NCBI GenBank assembly: GCA_964549275.1
Contig: CAZJUP010000019.1
Location: forward strand, 1-42,047
Direction of reading: 5' to 3'
DNA from: CAZJUP01 sp964549275
GTDB lineage: Bacteria; Fidelibacterota; Marinisomatia; Marinisomatales; TCS55
Length of the DNA: 42,047 nucleotides
In this document: positions 1 to 10,000 of the stretch, piece after piece
Layout of the letters: each line of letters opens with the position of its first letter
How positions within the stretch are numbered: the stretch's first letter is position 1
Position numbers and translations under genes: made by a program
The notes under the pieces: model-generated
Told to the model about the DNA's origin: nothing
Seen by the model: the letters and a program-made list of their open reading frames with translations, nothing else
Databases searched by the model: none

Positions 1-39
1 ACTGTGGGCGCCGGTGTTGTTACTGAGATTATTGAATAA
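1..39 (+). CDS. tuf: EF-Tu, C-terminal end (first tuf copy, partial)
   Basis: Only the last 12 codons and the stop are inside the window. They read TVGAGVVTEIIE, which is exactly the C-terminus of the complete EF-Tu encoded at 14331-15521, and the DNA is also identical. EF-Tu carries aminoacyl-tRNA to the ribosomal A site as a GTP complex. The position just ahead of rpmG, tRNA-Trp, secE and nusG is a classic place for one of two tuf genes. The rest of the gene lies to the left of the window. Confidence 0.93.
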   Translation, partial: TVGAGVVTEIIE

Positions 40-55
40 AGGATTAACCATTGGC
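1..55 (+). repeat. Direct repeat shared by the two tuf 3' ends (copy 1)
   Basis: Bases 1-55 match 15483-15537 with no mismatch. The match covers the last 39 bases of tuf, the spacer, and the TTG start plus first two bases of the next codon of the following gene (rpmG here, rpsJ in the other copy). It breaks at base 56. The true left boundary is outside the window. Confidence 0.95.
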
Positions 56-215
56 TGGAAATAGTAAACGCGCAATCATTCATATTGAAAGTACTGCTGG
101 TACAGGATATCGCTATACGATTACAAAAAGTAAGCGGATCCATCCCGAAAGGGTAGAATACAAAAAATATGACCCGGTGGTTCGGAAGCACGTCATATTT
201 AAAGAGACAAAATAA
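51..215 (+). CDS. rpmG: 50S ribosomal protein L33
   Basis: This 54-residue protein begins MAGNSKRAIIHIESTAG and ends HVIFKETK, a normal L33 length and pattern including the conserved YKKYDPVVRKHV segment. L33 sits near the E site of the large subunit. It contains no cysteine, so it is the zinc-independent (C-minus) form. The start is TTG, 11 bases after the tuf stop, in a spacer identical to that between the second tuf and rpsJ. The TTG and the first bases of the second codon are part of the repeated tuf tail. Confidence 0.93.
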   Translation: MAGNSKRAIIHIESTAGTGYRYTITKSKRIHPERVEYKKYDPVVRKHVIFKETK

Positions 216-264
216 AGGTCTGAAAGTTCTACAGAATGAAAAGTGCAATCAATTAGCTCTGGAT

Positions 265-337
265 AGGAGTGTAGCTCAATTGGTAGAGCACCGGTCTCCA
301 AAACCGGGGGTTGCGGGTTCGATTCCTGCCACTCCTG
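265..337 (+). tRNA. trnW: tRNA-Trp (anticodon CCA)
   Basis: A full cloverleaf can be folded by eye. The acceptor stem pairs AGGAGTG with CACTCCT and G follows as discriminator. A D arm with TAGCTCAATTGGTAGAGCA follows. The anticodon stem CCGGT/ACCGG closes the loop CTCCAAA with anticodon CCA at 298-300, and the T loop contains GGTTCGATTCC. The 3' CCA is not encoded, so it must be added after transcription. tRNA-Trp directly before secE-nusG is a widespread arrangement. Confidence 0.96.
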
Positions 338-388
338 CTGAAGGAATAAAAGATAGAAAAGATAAAATACAGGGGAGAGATATAATCT

Positions 389-571
389 ATGATTAAGAAG
401 ATGAGCCATTTCTTCTCAGACGTTCAGTTTGAAATGAAAAAAGTGTCTTGGCCTACTTGGGATGAGCTAAAAGGGTCAACATTTGTTGTCATCTCATTGT
501 CTCTTCTCGTAAGTGTTTTTCTATTTTTTATTGATCGGATACTTGCAACAATAATGAGGATTATTCTCTAG
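389..571 (+). CDS. secE: Preprotein translocase subunit SecE
   Basis: This 60-residue protein has the short bacterial SecE design: an amphipathic N-terminal helix with the signature EMKKVSWPTWDEL (about residues 15-27), then one membrane helix (about residues 31-57). SecE clamps the two halves of SecY (encoded at 24367-25695) in the inner-membrane translocon. A purine-rich stretch AGGGGAGA at 372-379 is the likely ribosome binding site. Two bases separate it from nusG. Confidence 0.95.
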   Translation: MIKKMSHFFSDVQFEMKKVSWPTWDELKGSTFVVISLSLLVSVFLFFIDRILATIMRIIL

Positions 572-573
572 GC

Positions 574-1101
574 ATGGACTGGTATACATTAAGGGTTATT
601 TCCGGGAAGGAAAAGAAAATCCGAGATAATATTCTCTACGAAGTTGAAGATGCTTCTCTGAAGGATAGTGTGGCTGAAGTGCTCGTGTTATCTGAAGATA
701 TTGTTGAAATGAAAGACGGGAAAAAGAAAATTAGAAATAAAGTCTATTTCCCAGGGTATATCTTAGTGAAGATGGAAATGAGTAAGGAAGCACGATATCT
801 GTTGGAGAATGCAAATGGTGTTCTCAGTTTTGTGGGTCCTGAAAATGAACCACAGCCCTTAAAGCCGGAAGAAGTGACTCGTATTTTAGGAGAAGTTGAA
901 GGACAAGACGGAAAGTTAAAGGTTTCTGCTCCTTATAAAGTCGGTGATTCTGTAAAAGTTGTGGATGGTCCGTTTATGGATTTTTCTGGTTTTATCCAAG
1001 AAGTGAACGAAGAAAAACAAAAAATAAAAGTGTCAGTAAGTATCTTCGGCCGTCCCACTCCGATTGAATTGGATTTTCTACAAGTTGAATTAGAAAAATA
1101 G
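574..1101 (+). CDS. nusG: Transcription elongation/antitermination factor NusG
   Basis: At 175 residues this is a standard two-domain NusG. The N-terminal NGN domain opens with DWYTLRVISGKEKK and contains VYFPGYILVKMEM near residues 57-69. The C-terminal KOW domain includes VGDSVKVVDGPFMDFSG near residues 123-139. NusG binds the RNA polymerase clamp to suppress pausing, and its KOW domain contacts S10 or Rho. It follows secE by two bases and precedes rplK by ten, the usual order. No insertions were seen. Confidence 0.97.
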   Translation: MDWYTLRVISGKEKKIRDNILYEVEDASLKDSVAEVLVLSEDIVEMKDGKKKIRNKVYFPGYILVKMEMSKEARYLLENANGVLSFVGPENEPQPLKPEEVTRILGEVEGQDGKLKVSAPYKVGDSVKVVDGPFMDFSGFIQEVNEEKQKIKVSVSIFGRPTPIELDFLQVELEK

Positions 1102-1111
1102 GCATTAGACG

Positions 1112-1537
1112 ATGGCAAAAAAAGTATCAGGATTTATAAAATTACAAATTCCCGCCGGACAAGCAAACCCGGCACCACCTGTTGGACCTGCCCTTGGGCA
1201 GCATGGGGTAAACATCATGGAATTTTGTAAAGCATTTAATGCGGCAACTCAAGAGCAATCCGGACTCATCATCCCGGTTGTGATAACAGTTTATGCTGAT
1301 AGGAGTTTTACTTTTATTACCAAAACTCCACCTGCAGCAGTGCTTCTTAAAAAGAAGGCGGGCTTGGAAAAAGGATCCGGTGAACCAAATAGGGAAAAAG
1401 TCGGAAAAGTATCAGAAGCAGATTTAAAAGAAATCGCTGAAATGAAAATGAAAGATTTAAATGCTAATACTATCGAAAACGCCGTAGAAATGATTAGAGG
1501 GACTGCCAGAAGTATGGGCATTGAGGTAATGGCATAG
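1112..1537 (+). CDS. rplK: 50S ribosomal protein L11
   Basis: This 141-residue protein has the canonical L11 opening with KLQIPAGQANPAPPVGPALG and the proline-rich linker before the C-terminal 23S rRNA-binding domain (TPPAAVLLKKKAG). L11 forms the GTPase-associated centre with the L10/L12 stalk encoded just downstream. The ATG at 1112 has no clear Shine-Dalgarno sequence, so coupling to nusG translation ten bases upstream is likely. Length and sequence are typical. Confidence 0.97.
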   Translation: MAKKVSGFIKLQIPAGQANPAPPVGPALGQHGVNIMEFCKAFNAATQEQSGLIIPVVITVYADRSFTFITKTPPAAVLLKKKAGLEKGSGEPNREKVGKVSEADLKEIAEMKMKDLNANTIENAVEMIRGTARSMGIEVMA

Positions 1538-1539
1538 GA

Positions 1540-2229
1540 ATGAAAATGACAAAAAATAGAAAAATTTTAGAGGGCAAAATTGACCGAAAAAAAGAATATG
1601 CATTAGAAGATGCTGTCAAGATGCTCAAAGATGTAAAGTTTACTCGTTTCGATGAATCTGTGGATGTGGCCATAAACTTAGGTGTCGATCCGAGACATGC
1701 GGACCAAAATATTCGTGTCACAACGGCATTACCCCATGGAACAGGAAAAGAAGTGGTGGTATTAGTCATAGCCTCGGGACCAAAGGAAAAAGAGGCGAAA
1801 GATGCGGGGGCTGATTTTGTTGGGAATAAAGATTATTTGGACAAAATCAAAGGTGGATGGACAGAGTTTGATAAAATGATTGCCACACCGGATATGATGG
1901 CAGAATTAGGAAAATTAGGAAAAATATTAGGACCAAAAGGGTTAATGCCTAATCCAAAGAGCGGTACGGTGACGATGGATGTAGCCAAGGCGGTAAAGGA
2001 AATTAAAGCGGGGAAAATTGAACTGCGTGTGGAGAAAAATGGAATTATTCATGCTTCTTGCGGAAAAATGTCATTCGAAGAAAATGACATCGTGGAAAAT
2101 ATTCGCTCGGTTTATGATACCATTATGAAAGTTAGGCCAGCGTCCGTGAAGGGAGCCTATCTCAGGAGAATGACGCTTTCATCCACTATGGGTCCAGGAA
2201 TTAAGGTTGATCACTCATCAATAAGGTAA
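1540..2229 (+). CDS. rplA: 50S ribosomal protein L1
   Basis: This 229-residue L1 has the RNA-binding signature near residues 119-145 (MMAELGKLGKILGPKGLMP) and the C-terminal segment ending VDHSSIR. L1 forms the mobile stalk at the E site and in many bacteria represses its own operon by binding a mimic of its 23S site near rplK. I did not recognise such a mimic here. Two in-frame ATGs (1540 and 1546) are possible; the first lies two bases after rplK. Confidence 0.97.
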   Translation: MKMTKNRKILEGKIDRKKEYALEDAVKMLKDVKFTRFDESVDVAINLGVDPRHADQNIRVTTALPHGTGKEVVVLVIASGPKEKEAKDAGADFVGNKDYLDKIKGGWTEFDKMIATPDMMAELGKLGKILGPKGLMPNPKSGTVTMDVAKAVKEIKAGKIELRVEKNGIIHASCGKMSFEENDIVENIRSVYDTIMKVRPASVKGAYLRRMTLSSTMGPGIKVDHSSIR

Positions 2230-2233
2230 AGTC

Positions 2234-2749
2234 ATGCCAAATCAAAAAAATATTGAAGCTGTTGATAAGCTCACAGAAAAATTAAGTAAAGCAAAAGCGG
2301 TTTATTTTACGGATTATCTCGGATTAAATGTGGATGATATTACTGTATTGCGAGGTGAATTCTTTAAAGAAAATGTTGATTATACCGTCGCAAAAAATAC
2401 ACTGATAAAGCTTGCGGCAAAAAAGAATGAGATTGATGGGTTGGATGACTTTTTGTCTGGACCAACCGCAATCGCTATTTCTTTCGAGGACCCAACGGGT
2501 CCTGCGCGTGTATTAAAAAAGTTTACTAAAGATCATGATCTTCCGGAAGTGAAAGGGATTATCTTTGATGGAGAAGTCTTCGCGGGAACCGAATTCAAAC
2601 GAATTGCTTCTCTTCCAACCAAGGACCAGTTGTTGGCTACTTTGGTGGGCATGCTTAAATCGCCAATGACAAAATTGGCACAAACAGTTAAAGCACCAAT
2701 GAGCAACCTGGGTTATGCTTTATCCAGTTTGAAAGAACAAAAGTCTTAA
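2234..2749 (+). CDS. rplJ: 50S ribosomal protein L10
   Basis: This 171-residue L10 anchors the L7/L12 dimers to the ribosome. The N-terminal globular part (KAVYFTDYLGLNVDDITVLR, residues 21-40) is typical, as is a C-terminal helix ending in LSSLKEQKS that holds L7/L12. It starts four bases after rplA. In many bacteria the L10-L12 complex represses this mRNA, but with no leader of usable length before rplJ any such control would have to act elsewhere. Confidence 0.96.
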   Translation: MPNQKNIEAVDKLTEKLSKAKAVYFTDYLGLNVDDITVLRGEFFKENVDYTVAKNTLIKLAAKKNEIDGLDDFLSGPTAIAISFEDPTGPARVLKKFTKDHDLPEVKGIIFDGEVFAGTEFKRIASLPTKDQLLATLVGMLKSPMTKLAQTVKAPMSNLGYALSSLKEQKS

Positions 2750-2773
2750 AATAATACGATAAGGAGAAAAAAC

Positions 2774-3157
2774 ATGGCTGAAACGACCAGAGCCGATGTG
2801 TTATCTTATTTAGAAAATGCAAATATGATGGAGATTTCCGATCTCATCAGCGATATCGAAGAAAAATTCGGTGTAACTGCTGCTGCACCGGTAGCTGTAG
2901 CCGCTGCACCGGCGGATGGCGGTGGAGAGGCTGCTGCTGAAGAAAAAGATAGCTTTGATGTTGTATTAACTGCAGCAGGGCAATCCAAAATCAACGTGAT
3001 TAAAATCGTTCGCACTATTACTAGTCTTGGACTGAAAGAAGCCAAAGGATTGGTTGATTCTGCGCCGAAAGCAGTAAAAGAAGGTGCCTCCAAAGCTGAA
3101 GCCGAAGAACTTAAAGCTCAGCTGGAAGAAGCTGGTGCCACCGTCGAACTTAAATAG
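2774..3157 (+). CDS. rplL: 50S ribosomal protein L7/L12
   Basis: This 127-residue L7/L12 has an N-terminal dimerisation domain, an Ala/Pro-rich hinge (about residues 36-57) and the conserved C-terminal domain with SLGLKEAKGLVDSAPKAVKE. The C-terminal domain recruits the translational GTPases EF-Tu and EF-G, both encoded in this window. AAGGAG at 2761-2766 is a clear ribosome binding site, unusual among its neighbours and consistent with the several-fold excess of L7/L12 over other ribosomal proteins. Confidence 0.97.
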   Translation: MAETTRADVLSYLENANMMEISDLISDIEEKFGVTAAAPVAVAAAPADGGGEAAAEEKDSFDVVLTAAGQSKINVIKIVRTITSLGLKEAKGLVDSAPKAVKEGASKAEAEELKAQLEEAGATVELK

Positions 3158-3210
3158 ATCGACGATCACGCGACCATTTCAACACATCTTTTTCGCAGTA
3201 ACACCTTTAT

Positions 3211-3218
3211 AAAGGAGG
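3211..3218 (+). promoter_or_regulatory. Strong Shine-Dalgarno site for rpoB
   Basis: AAAGGAGG lies five bases upstream of the TTG at 3224 and fixes that codon as the rpoB start. Its first part belongs to a 12-base perfect palindrome CCTTTATAAAGG (3204-3215), so a short hairpin could partly mask it. The 66-base rplL-rpoB spacer holds no clear terminator or attenuator. Confidence 0.7.
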
Positions 3219-3223
3219 CTTAA

Positions 3224-6200
3224 TTGGGAGCCATAAGGAATCAGTACGCCGAGCGGGAATCATTCGCTAAGATTGCGTCCGAAGTAGAGATACCAGACTT
3301 ATTATCTGTACAAGTTGATGCTTTTCAGCAGTTTCTTCAGGAATTTGTTGCTGAGGATCAACGGGAAAATATGGGATTAGAAGAAGTTTTTCGAAATGTT
3401 TTCCCCATAGAAGATTCACATCGTAATTATATCCTGAAATATAAAAGCTATTTTTTAGGATTGCCTAAGTATGATCCTGAGGAATGTATCGACCGGGGAG
3501 TAACCTATTCTGTACCATTAAAAGTAAGACTTGTGCTTCATATCACCGACGAGGATGATAGGAGTAAATATGCTCAAAGTATTGAGCAGGAGGTCTATTT
3601 TGGTAATATCCCTCGGATGACGAATAAAGGAACTTTTATTATTAATGGTGCTGAGCGGGTGATTGTATCTCAGCTTCAACGGTCTCCTGGTGTCTTCTTT
3701 GACGAGTCGATTCACCCAAACGGAACGCGTCTCTTTCAAGCGAGAATAATTCCTTTTCGTGGTTCCTGGGTTGATTTCACAACCGATATCAATGATTGTC
3801 TGTTTGCGATTATTGATCGTCGCAGGAAATTTCCTGTCACGATGTTGTTACGCGCTTTGGGATATTCCACTAATTCAGATATTTTTGAAGCTTTTGGATG
3901 TATCCAAAAAGTCAAACTAAAAGGGAAGGATGCTGAAAAATCTATTAGTTCTGTCATTATTCAGGATGTAATCGATACCCAAACTGGTGAAATATTTTAT
4001 GAAGGAGGTACGGAAGTTACCGCAGAGGTGCTGGATGCATTAAAATCTTCAGGGATAGAATCGGTCAATGTTGTGGATACGAATAAAAATTTCTATGCCA
4101 TGATGTTGTGGAATACGATGCAAAAAGATCCGGCTAAAAACACGGAAGAAGCACTAAACGTGGTGTATCAGCTTCTGAGATCTGGTGAACCGCCAAACCT
4201 AGAAACAGCTCAGAAATTTATCGAGCGGATATTCTTTAGCCCGAAGAAATATGATTTAGGGGAAGTTGGACGATATCGATTGAATCAGCAATTTAACCTC
4301 AACATACCGGTAACAGATACGGTCTTGACCATGGATGATATTATTCAAGTATTGACTGTTCTGGTAGGGATGAGAAAAGGTGAAAGAGGAACTGATGATA
4401 TTGACCATCTTGGGAATAGACGTGTAAAGTCAATTGGTGAGCAGTTGACAAACCAGTTTTCTGTTGCGCTTAGCCGTATGTTGAGAACGATTTATGAGAG
4501 AATGAATTTGAGGGAACAGGAAAGTTTAACCCCTCAAGATCTCATCAATGCTCGTGTTGTAACCACAGTAGTTAATACATTTTTTGGTACAAGCCAGCTT
4601 TCCCAATTTGGTGACCAGACAAATCCATTGGCAGAAGTCACGCATAAAAGGCGTATATCTGCATTGGGTCCGGGTGGGCTAACGAGAGAGCGTGCCGGAT
4701 TTGAAGTTCGGGATGTCCATTACACACATTATGGACGACTCTGTCCAATTGAAACACCGGAAGGTCCGAATATCGGGCTGATTTCTTCCTTGGCCTTATT
4801 GGCTCGAGTTAATCGACATGGATTTATCGAAGCTCCGTATCGGGTTGTTGAATCCAAAAATGGAAATGCCTATGCAACAAACCAGGTGGAGTATCTTTCT
4901 GCGGATGATGAAGACCGGGTAATGATTGCTCAATCCGATGAAGAAATGGATAAAAAGAATCGGCTTACGAGCGAAAATGTACGGGCCAGAATTCGCGGCG
5001 ATTTCCCTGTGGTGACACCGGATCAGATTGAATATATGGATGTAAGCCCTGTCCAAATATTAAGTGTGGCCGCAGCGTTGATTCCCTTTCTTGAACACGA
5101 TGATGCAAACCGGGCATTGATGGGATCCAATATGCAGCGGCAATCCGTTCCGCTCATGAATCCTGAAGCACCAATTGTTGGAACTGGGTTAGAGGCCAAA
5201 GTAGCTGTGGATTCACGCTCAGCAGTTACAGCTCCCATGGGGGGTACGGTTATGTACGCTGATTCAGAAAAAATAGTCATTAAAACTCAAGAAATTTCTG
5301 ATAGTTTAAACCTTGTGGAAGGTGGAAACTTAATCGAGATTAATCTTCGTAAATATCATCGGACAAATCAAAGCACGAGTCAAAACCAGCGTCCTGTTGT
5401 GAAGCAGGGAGACAAAGTCAAAAAAGGTCAAGCAATTGCGGATGGAACTTCTACACAAAATGGTGAATTAGCCTTAGGGCGTAATGTGAAAGTGGCATTT
5501 ATGCCATGGCGTGGATATAACTTTGAAGATGCGATTGTTATCAGTGAGCGTCTTGTAAAGGAAGATTCTTTTTCCAGTGTCCACATCAACGAAATTGAAT
5601 TGGAAGTTCGGGATACTAAAAGAGGCGAAGAAGAGTTAACTGCAGAAATCCCTAATGTGAGTGAAGATGCAACAAAAGAATTGGATGACCATGGAATCGT
5701 GCGCGTTGGTGCTAAAGTTCGGGAAGGTGATATACTTATCGGAAAAGTGACTCCAAAAGGGGAAACGGACCCGACGCCGGAAGAAAAATTGCTTAGAGCC
5801 ATTTTTGGCGAAAAGGCCGGTGAAGTAAAAGATGCTTCCAAGCGCGCTGACCCTGGTGTAAAAGGTGTCGTGATTGATACAAAACTTTTTGAAAAGCGCA
5901 GTAAAACAGCACGGACCGAAGAAAAGAAAAAAATCATGCTCTACCAGAGAGAGTCCGTCCAAAAGAAAAAGGGGCTGAAAGCTGCGAGAGATGAAAAGCT
6001 TATGGGCCTTCTAAAAGATCAAATATCTGACGGTATTCGTGATATTTCTTCTGGTAGAACATTAATTAAAAAAGGCACAAGACTAACGAACAAGCGTTTG
6101 TTGACTTATGATTTAGAACGATTCGCCCAAGATTCCTCCTGGATAGAAGATAAAAAAGTTTGGAAAAACATTAAGACAGTTTGGCGTTCTTACTGGAAAG

Positions 6201-7000
6201 AATGGCGATTGATTGAGGAAACGCTTGAAAAGGAAACATTTAAGCTTCGCGTTGGAGATGACCTTCAGCCAGGGATTCTGAAGTTGGCAAAAGTATTCAT
6301 TGCCAATAAACGGAAAATCCAGGTCGGCGATAAAATGGCAGGGCGACATGGGAATAAGGGGATTGTAGCTACAATCGTCCCAGAAGAGGATATGCCCTTC
6401 ATGGAAGATGGATCACCGGTTGATATTGTCTTGAACCCTTTGGGTGTACCTTCCAGAATGAATTTGGGACAGTTGTATGAAACCATGTTGGGTTGGGCCG
6501 GAGATGTCTTAGGCGTCCGGTATGAAACACCCGTATTCAATGGTGCTACGCCAGAAGAAGTTGAATTGGAAATGAAAAAAGCTAATTTACCTCTTTCCGG
6601 GAAAGCGAACTTGGTGGATGGAAGAACCGGAGAATATTTTGACAATCCGGTGACCGTTGGCAATATTTACATGATGAAACTCAGCCATATGGTGGATGAT
6701 AAAATGCATGCTCGTTCTACCGGACCATATTCGCTAGTTACGCAACAACCTCTTGGAGGTAAAGCTCAATTTGGTGGACAGCGTTTTGGTGAAATGGAAT
6801 GCTGGGCCCTGGAAGCTTACGGCGCTGCCCATACCTTACAGGAAATCCTCACGGTCAAATCTGACGATGTGGATGGGCGTTCCAAAGTGTATAATTCCAT
6901 TGTCAAAGGAGAGGATTTACCTTCCTTTGGGGTGCCGGAATCATTTAATGTCCTGATAAAAGAACTTCAGGGCCTTGGCTTAGACATAGACTTAGACTAA
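3224..7000 (+). CDS. rpoB: DNA-directed RNA polymerase subunit beta
   Basis: This 1258-residue RpoB begins at TTG behind a strong Shine-Dalgarno sequence. The rifampicin-pocket block is present (SQLSQFGDQTNPLAEVTHKR, then RRISALGPGGLTRERAG), as is THYGRLCPIETPEGPNIGL. The catalytic-side motifs GDKMAGRHGNKGIVA and the C-terminal GGQRFGEMECWALEAYGA are intact. RpoB forms one pincer of RNA polymerase and half of the active site. The residue equivalent to E. coli Met515 is Gly. It is followed 12 bases later by rpoC, the standard partner. Confidence 0.98.
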   Translation: MGAIRNQYAERESFAKIASEVEIPDLLSVQVDAFQQFLQEFVAEDQRENMGLEEVFRNVFPIEDSHRNYILKYKSYFLGLPKYDPEECIDRGVTYSVPLKVRLVLHITDEDDRSKYAQSIEQEVYFGNIPRMTNKGTFIINGAERVIVSQLQRSPGVFFDESIHPNGTRLFQARIIPFRGSWVDFTTDINDCLFAIIDRRRKFPVTMLLRALGYSTNSDIFEAFGCIQKVKLKGKDAEKSISSVIIQDVIDTQTGEIFYEGGTEVTAEVLDALKSSGIESVNVVDTNKNFYAMMLWNTMQKDPAKNTEEALNVVYQLLRSGEPPNLETAQKFIERIFFSPKKYDLGEVGRYRLNQQFNLNIPVTDTVLTMDDIIQVLTVLVGMRKGERGTDDIDHLGNRRVKSIGEQLTNQFSVALSRMLRTIYERMNLREQESLTPQDLINARVVTTVVNTFFGTSQLSQFGDQTNPLAEVTHKRRISALGPGGLTRERAGFEVRDVHYTHYGRLCPIETPEGPNIGLISSLALLARVNRHGFIEAPYRVVESKNGNAYATNQVEYLSADDEDRVMIAQSDEEMDKKNRLTSENVRARIRGDFPVVTPDQIEYMDVSPVQILSVAAALIPFLEHDDANRALMGSNMQRQSVPLMNPEAPIVGTGLEAKVAVDSRSAVTAPMGGTVMYADSEKIVIKTQEISDSLNLVEGGNLIEINLRKYHRTNQSTSQNQRPVVKQGDKVKKGQAIADGTSTQNGELALGRNVKVAFMPWRGYNFEDAIVISERLVKEDSFSSVHINEIELEVRDTKRGEEELTAEIPNVSEDATKELDDHGIVRVGAKVREGDILIGKVTPKGETDPTPEEKLLRAIFGEKAGEVKDASKRADPGVKGVVIDTKLFEKRSKTARTEEKKKIMLYQRESVQKKKGLKAARDEKLMGLLKDQISDGIRDISSGRTLIKKGTRLTNKRLLTYDLERFAQDSSWIEDKKVWKNIKTVWRSYWKEWRLIEETLEKETFKLRVGDDLQPGILKLAKVFIANKRKIQVGDKMAGRHGNKGIVATIVPEEDMPFMEDGSPVDIVLNPLGVPSRMNLGQLYETMLGWAGDVLGVRYETPVFNGATPEEVELEMKKANLPLSGKANLVDGRTGEYFDNPVTVGNIYMMKLSHMVDDKMHARSTGPYSLVTQQPLGGKAQFGGQRFGEMECWALEAYGAAHTLQEILTVKSDDVDGRSKVYNSIVKGEDLPSFGVPESFNVLIKELQGLGLDIDLD

Positions 7001-7012
7001 GGGAGAAAAATC

Positions 7013-10000
7013 TTGACTTACATTCAATCAACCAAAGTCGATACCTCTAAAAACTTTTCTGCAATTACAATTGGGCTTGCTTCTCCGGAAATGACCCTGG
7101 CAAAGTCTTATGGAGAGGTTTTAAAACCGGAGACAATTAACTACCGATCTTATAAACCAGAAAAAGACGGTTTATTTTGTGAAAAAATATTTGGACCCGT
7201 CAAAGACTATGAATGTCACTGCGGCAAATATAAAGGTATACGATATCGTGGAATTATCTGTGATCGTTGCGGTGTAGAAGTAACTCGAAAGAAAGTACGT
7301 CGAGATAGAATGGGGCATATTACCCTCGCGGTACCGGTTGTCCATATTTGGTATTTGCGATCTATACCCAGTAAGTTGAGTTATCTGTTGGGACTGAGTA
7401 CTAAAGATTTGGAAAAGGTCATTTATTACGAAAAGTTTATCGTTATTGAACCCGGTGCCAGTGGCCGAGAAAAGCTTGAATTGCTCGATGAATTTGAATA
7501 CTTAGAGCTGGAACAGCTTTATGGATTTGATGCCGTTGGGGAAGATGAGCGGGATAATGAAGACTATTTCTATGCCGCCATGGGTGGGGAAGCGATGAAA
7601 GAAACACTTTCACGAATTAATCTGGTGGAATTGAAGCGAGAGTTGGAAGATGTACTGAAAAATTCTCGTTCGAAGCAAAAGCAGGCTGATGCATTGAAGC
7701 GATTAAAAGTGGTGAAAGCCTTCATGCTTGATGGCATTCAGAAAAAAGTGAATCGTCCCGAATGGATGGTTGTTTCAATATTGCCGGTTATTCCACCGGA
7801 ATTACGCCCCTTAGTCCCTTTAGATGGTGGTCGTTTTGCTGCAAGTGATCTTAATGACTTGTACCGTCGAATTATTATTCGAAATAATCGTCTAAAACAA
7901 TTGATTGAAATCAAAGCACCGGATGTAATTCTTCGTAATGAAAAACGCATGCTTCAGGAATCAGTAGACGCTCTATTTGATAATAGCCGGCGTAAGACGG
8001 CCATAAGAAGCGGGACTCGCCGTCCATTAAAATCCATTTCAGATATGATTCGTGGAAAAACTGGGCGATTTCGTCAAAATTTACTTGGAAAACGTGTTGA
8101 TTATTCTGGCCGTTCAGTTATTGTGGTAGGCCCGGAGTTAAACCTCCATGAATGTGGGCTTCCCAAAGATATGGCACTTGAATTGTTTAAGCCCCATATG
8201 ATCAATGAACTCATCGCGCGGGGATACGCCGCCACGCCTAGGGGGGCAAAACTCTTGATTGAAGCGAAAGACCAGGTAGTCTATAAAGTGCTGGAGTATG
8301 TGGTAAAAGACCACCCCGTCCTATTGAATCGGGCTCCCACATTGCATAGATTGGGTGTGCAAGCCTTCCAGCCCGTGCTGGTTGACGGAAAAGCAATTAG
8401 AATCCATCCTTTGGTCTGTTCAGCATTTAATGCGGACTTTGATGGTGACCAGATGGCCGTCCATGTTCCTTTATCTGTGCAGGCTCAAATGGAAGCTCGT
8501 ATTTTAATGCTCTCAAGCCACAATATTTTACATCCTGCGAACGGAAAACCTATTGCGATTCCATCTCAGGATATGGTTTTGGGCTGCTATTATTTGACTC
8601 GTCAAAGAACGGGGGCAAAAGGTGAGGGAAAAACTTTCGGATCTTTTAAAGAGGTGCGATTGGCATTAGAAAACCGGTCTGTTGATTTGCACGCTATTAT
8701 TAATGTGCGACATAATAATGAATGGCATAAAAATACAACAGTGGGTCGAGTGTTGTTGAATGCAATTCTCCCAGAAGAAGTGGGATATATCGATGAAATC
8801 ATTACCAAAAAGAAACTCGAAAAAATTGTTAATGAAGCCTATTTAATCTCAGGCAATTATAAGACAGTCCAATTTTTGGATGACCTCAAACACCTTGGAT
8901 TTAATATCGCTACCCAGGCTGGCGTTTCAATTGCTATAAGCGATATTAAAGTTCCCGGAGCTAAATATGAAATTATCGATAAAGCTCATAAAGAAGTTTC
9001 TTCGATACAAGATAAATTTAATCGTCATATTCTCACGGATGGGGAGCGGTATAATAAGGTTATAGACATTTGGACGCATGCCACAAATAATGTCGCATCT
9101 AATATGATGGATAGTCTTCAGGAAGATGACCAAGGATTTAACCCAGTTTTTATGATGGCAGACTCCGGAGCTCGGGGCAGTCAGGACCAGATTAAGCAGT
9201 TGGCCGGTATGCGTGGATTAATGGCAAAACCGCAAAAATCAATGAAGGGAAGTAAGGGGGAAATTATTGAATCTCCCATCACCTCCAACTTCAGAGAAGG
9301 ATTATCTGTTCAGGAATACTTTATTTCGACGCATGGTGCACGAAAAGGATTGGCAGATACAGCACTGAAAACAGCTGATGCCGGTTATTTAACCCGTCGA
9401 TTGGTGGATGTTGCTCAAGATGTTGTCATTTCTGAGAATGACTGTGGAACTATCAATGGAATTGTTGCCACAGATTTGAAAGAAGGTGAGGACATTATTG
9501 AACCCTTAGCCGATAGAATTCTAGGCCGAACTTTGTTGGAAGATTTTATCAGTGACGGTGAAGTGAAAATAAAAGCTGGTACAATGATTCGGGAAACCGA
9601 AGCAGATATTATTGACAATAGCAATATTGAAGCGGTTAGGATTCGTTCGGTGTTAACATGCGAATCTTTACGAGGAGTTTGTGCTAAGTGCTACGGGTGG
9701 AATCCTTCTAGTCATAAATTGGTTGATTTGGGAACCTCCGTTGGAATTCAAGCTGCCCAAAGTATTGGTGAGCCTGGGACCCAGCTCACATTGAGGACAT
9801 TTCATATTGGGGGTACGGCTACACGTATTATTGAACAATCTGAAATGCGGACAAAAAGAGCCGGTACCGTCAAGTACTCCGACAATATGGATGTGGCAGA
9901 TGCGAAAGATGAAGCTGGCATAAAGGTTACACGGTGTATGGTGCGCCATGCCAAAGTCTTTATTTTGGATGAAAATAATAGTCCTAGAGCAGAATATAAT

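Noticed and set aside
169..396. 75-codon + strand frame over the tRNA region
   Set aside because: It runs through the 3' end of rpmG and the whole tRNA-Trp; the tRNA explains the sequence.
5428..5937. 169-codon - strand frame inside rpoB
   Set aside because: It is low-complexity Ser/Phe-rich and arises as the antisense shadow of a constrained gene.
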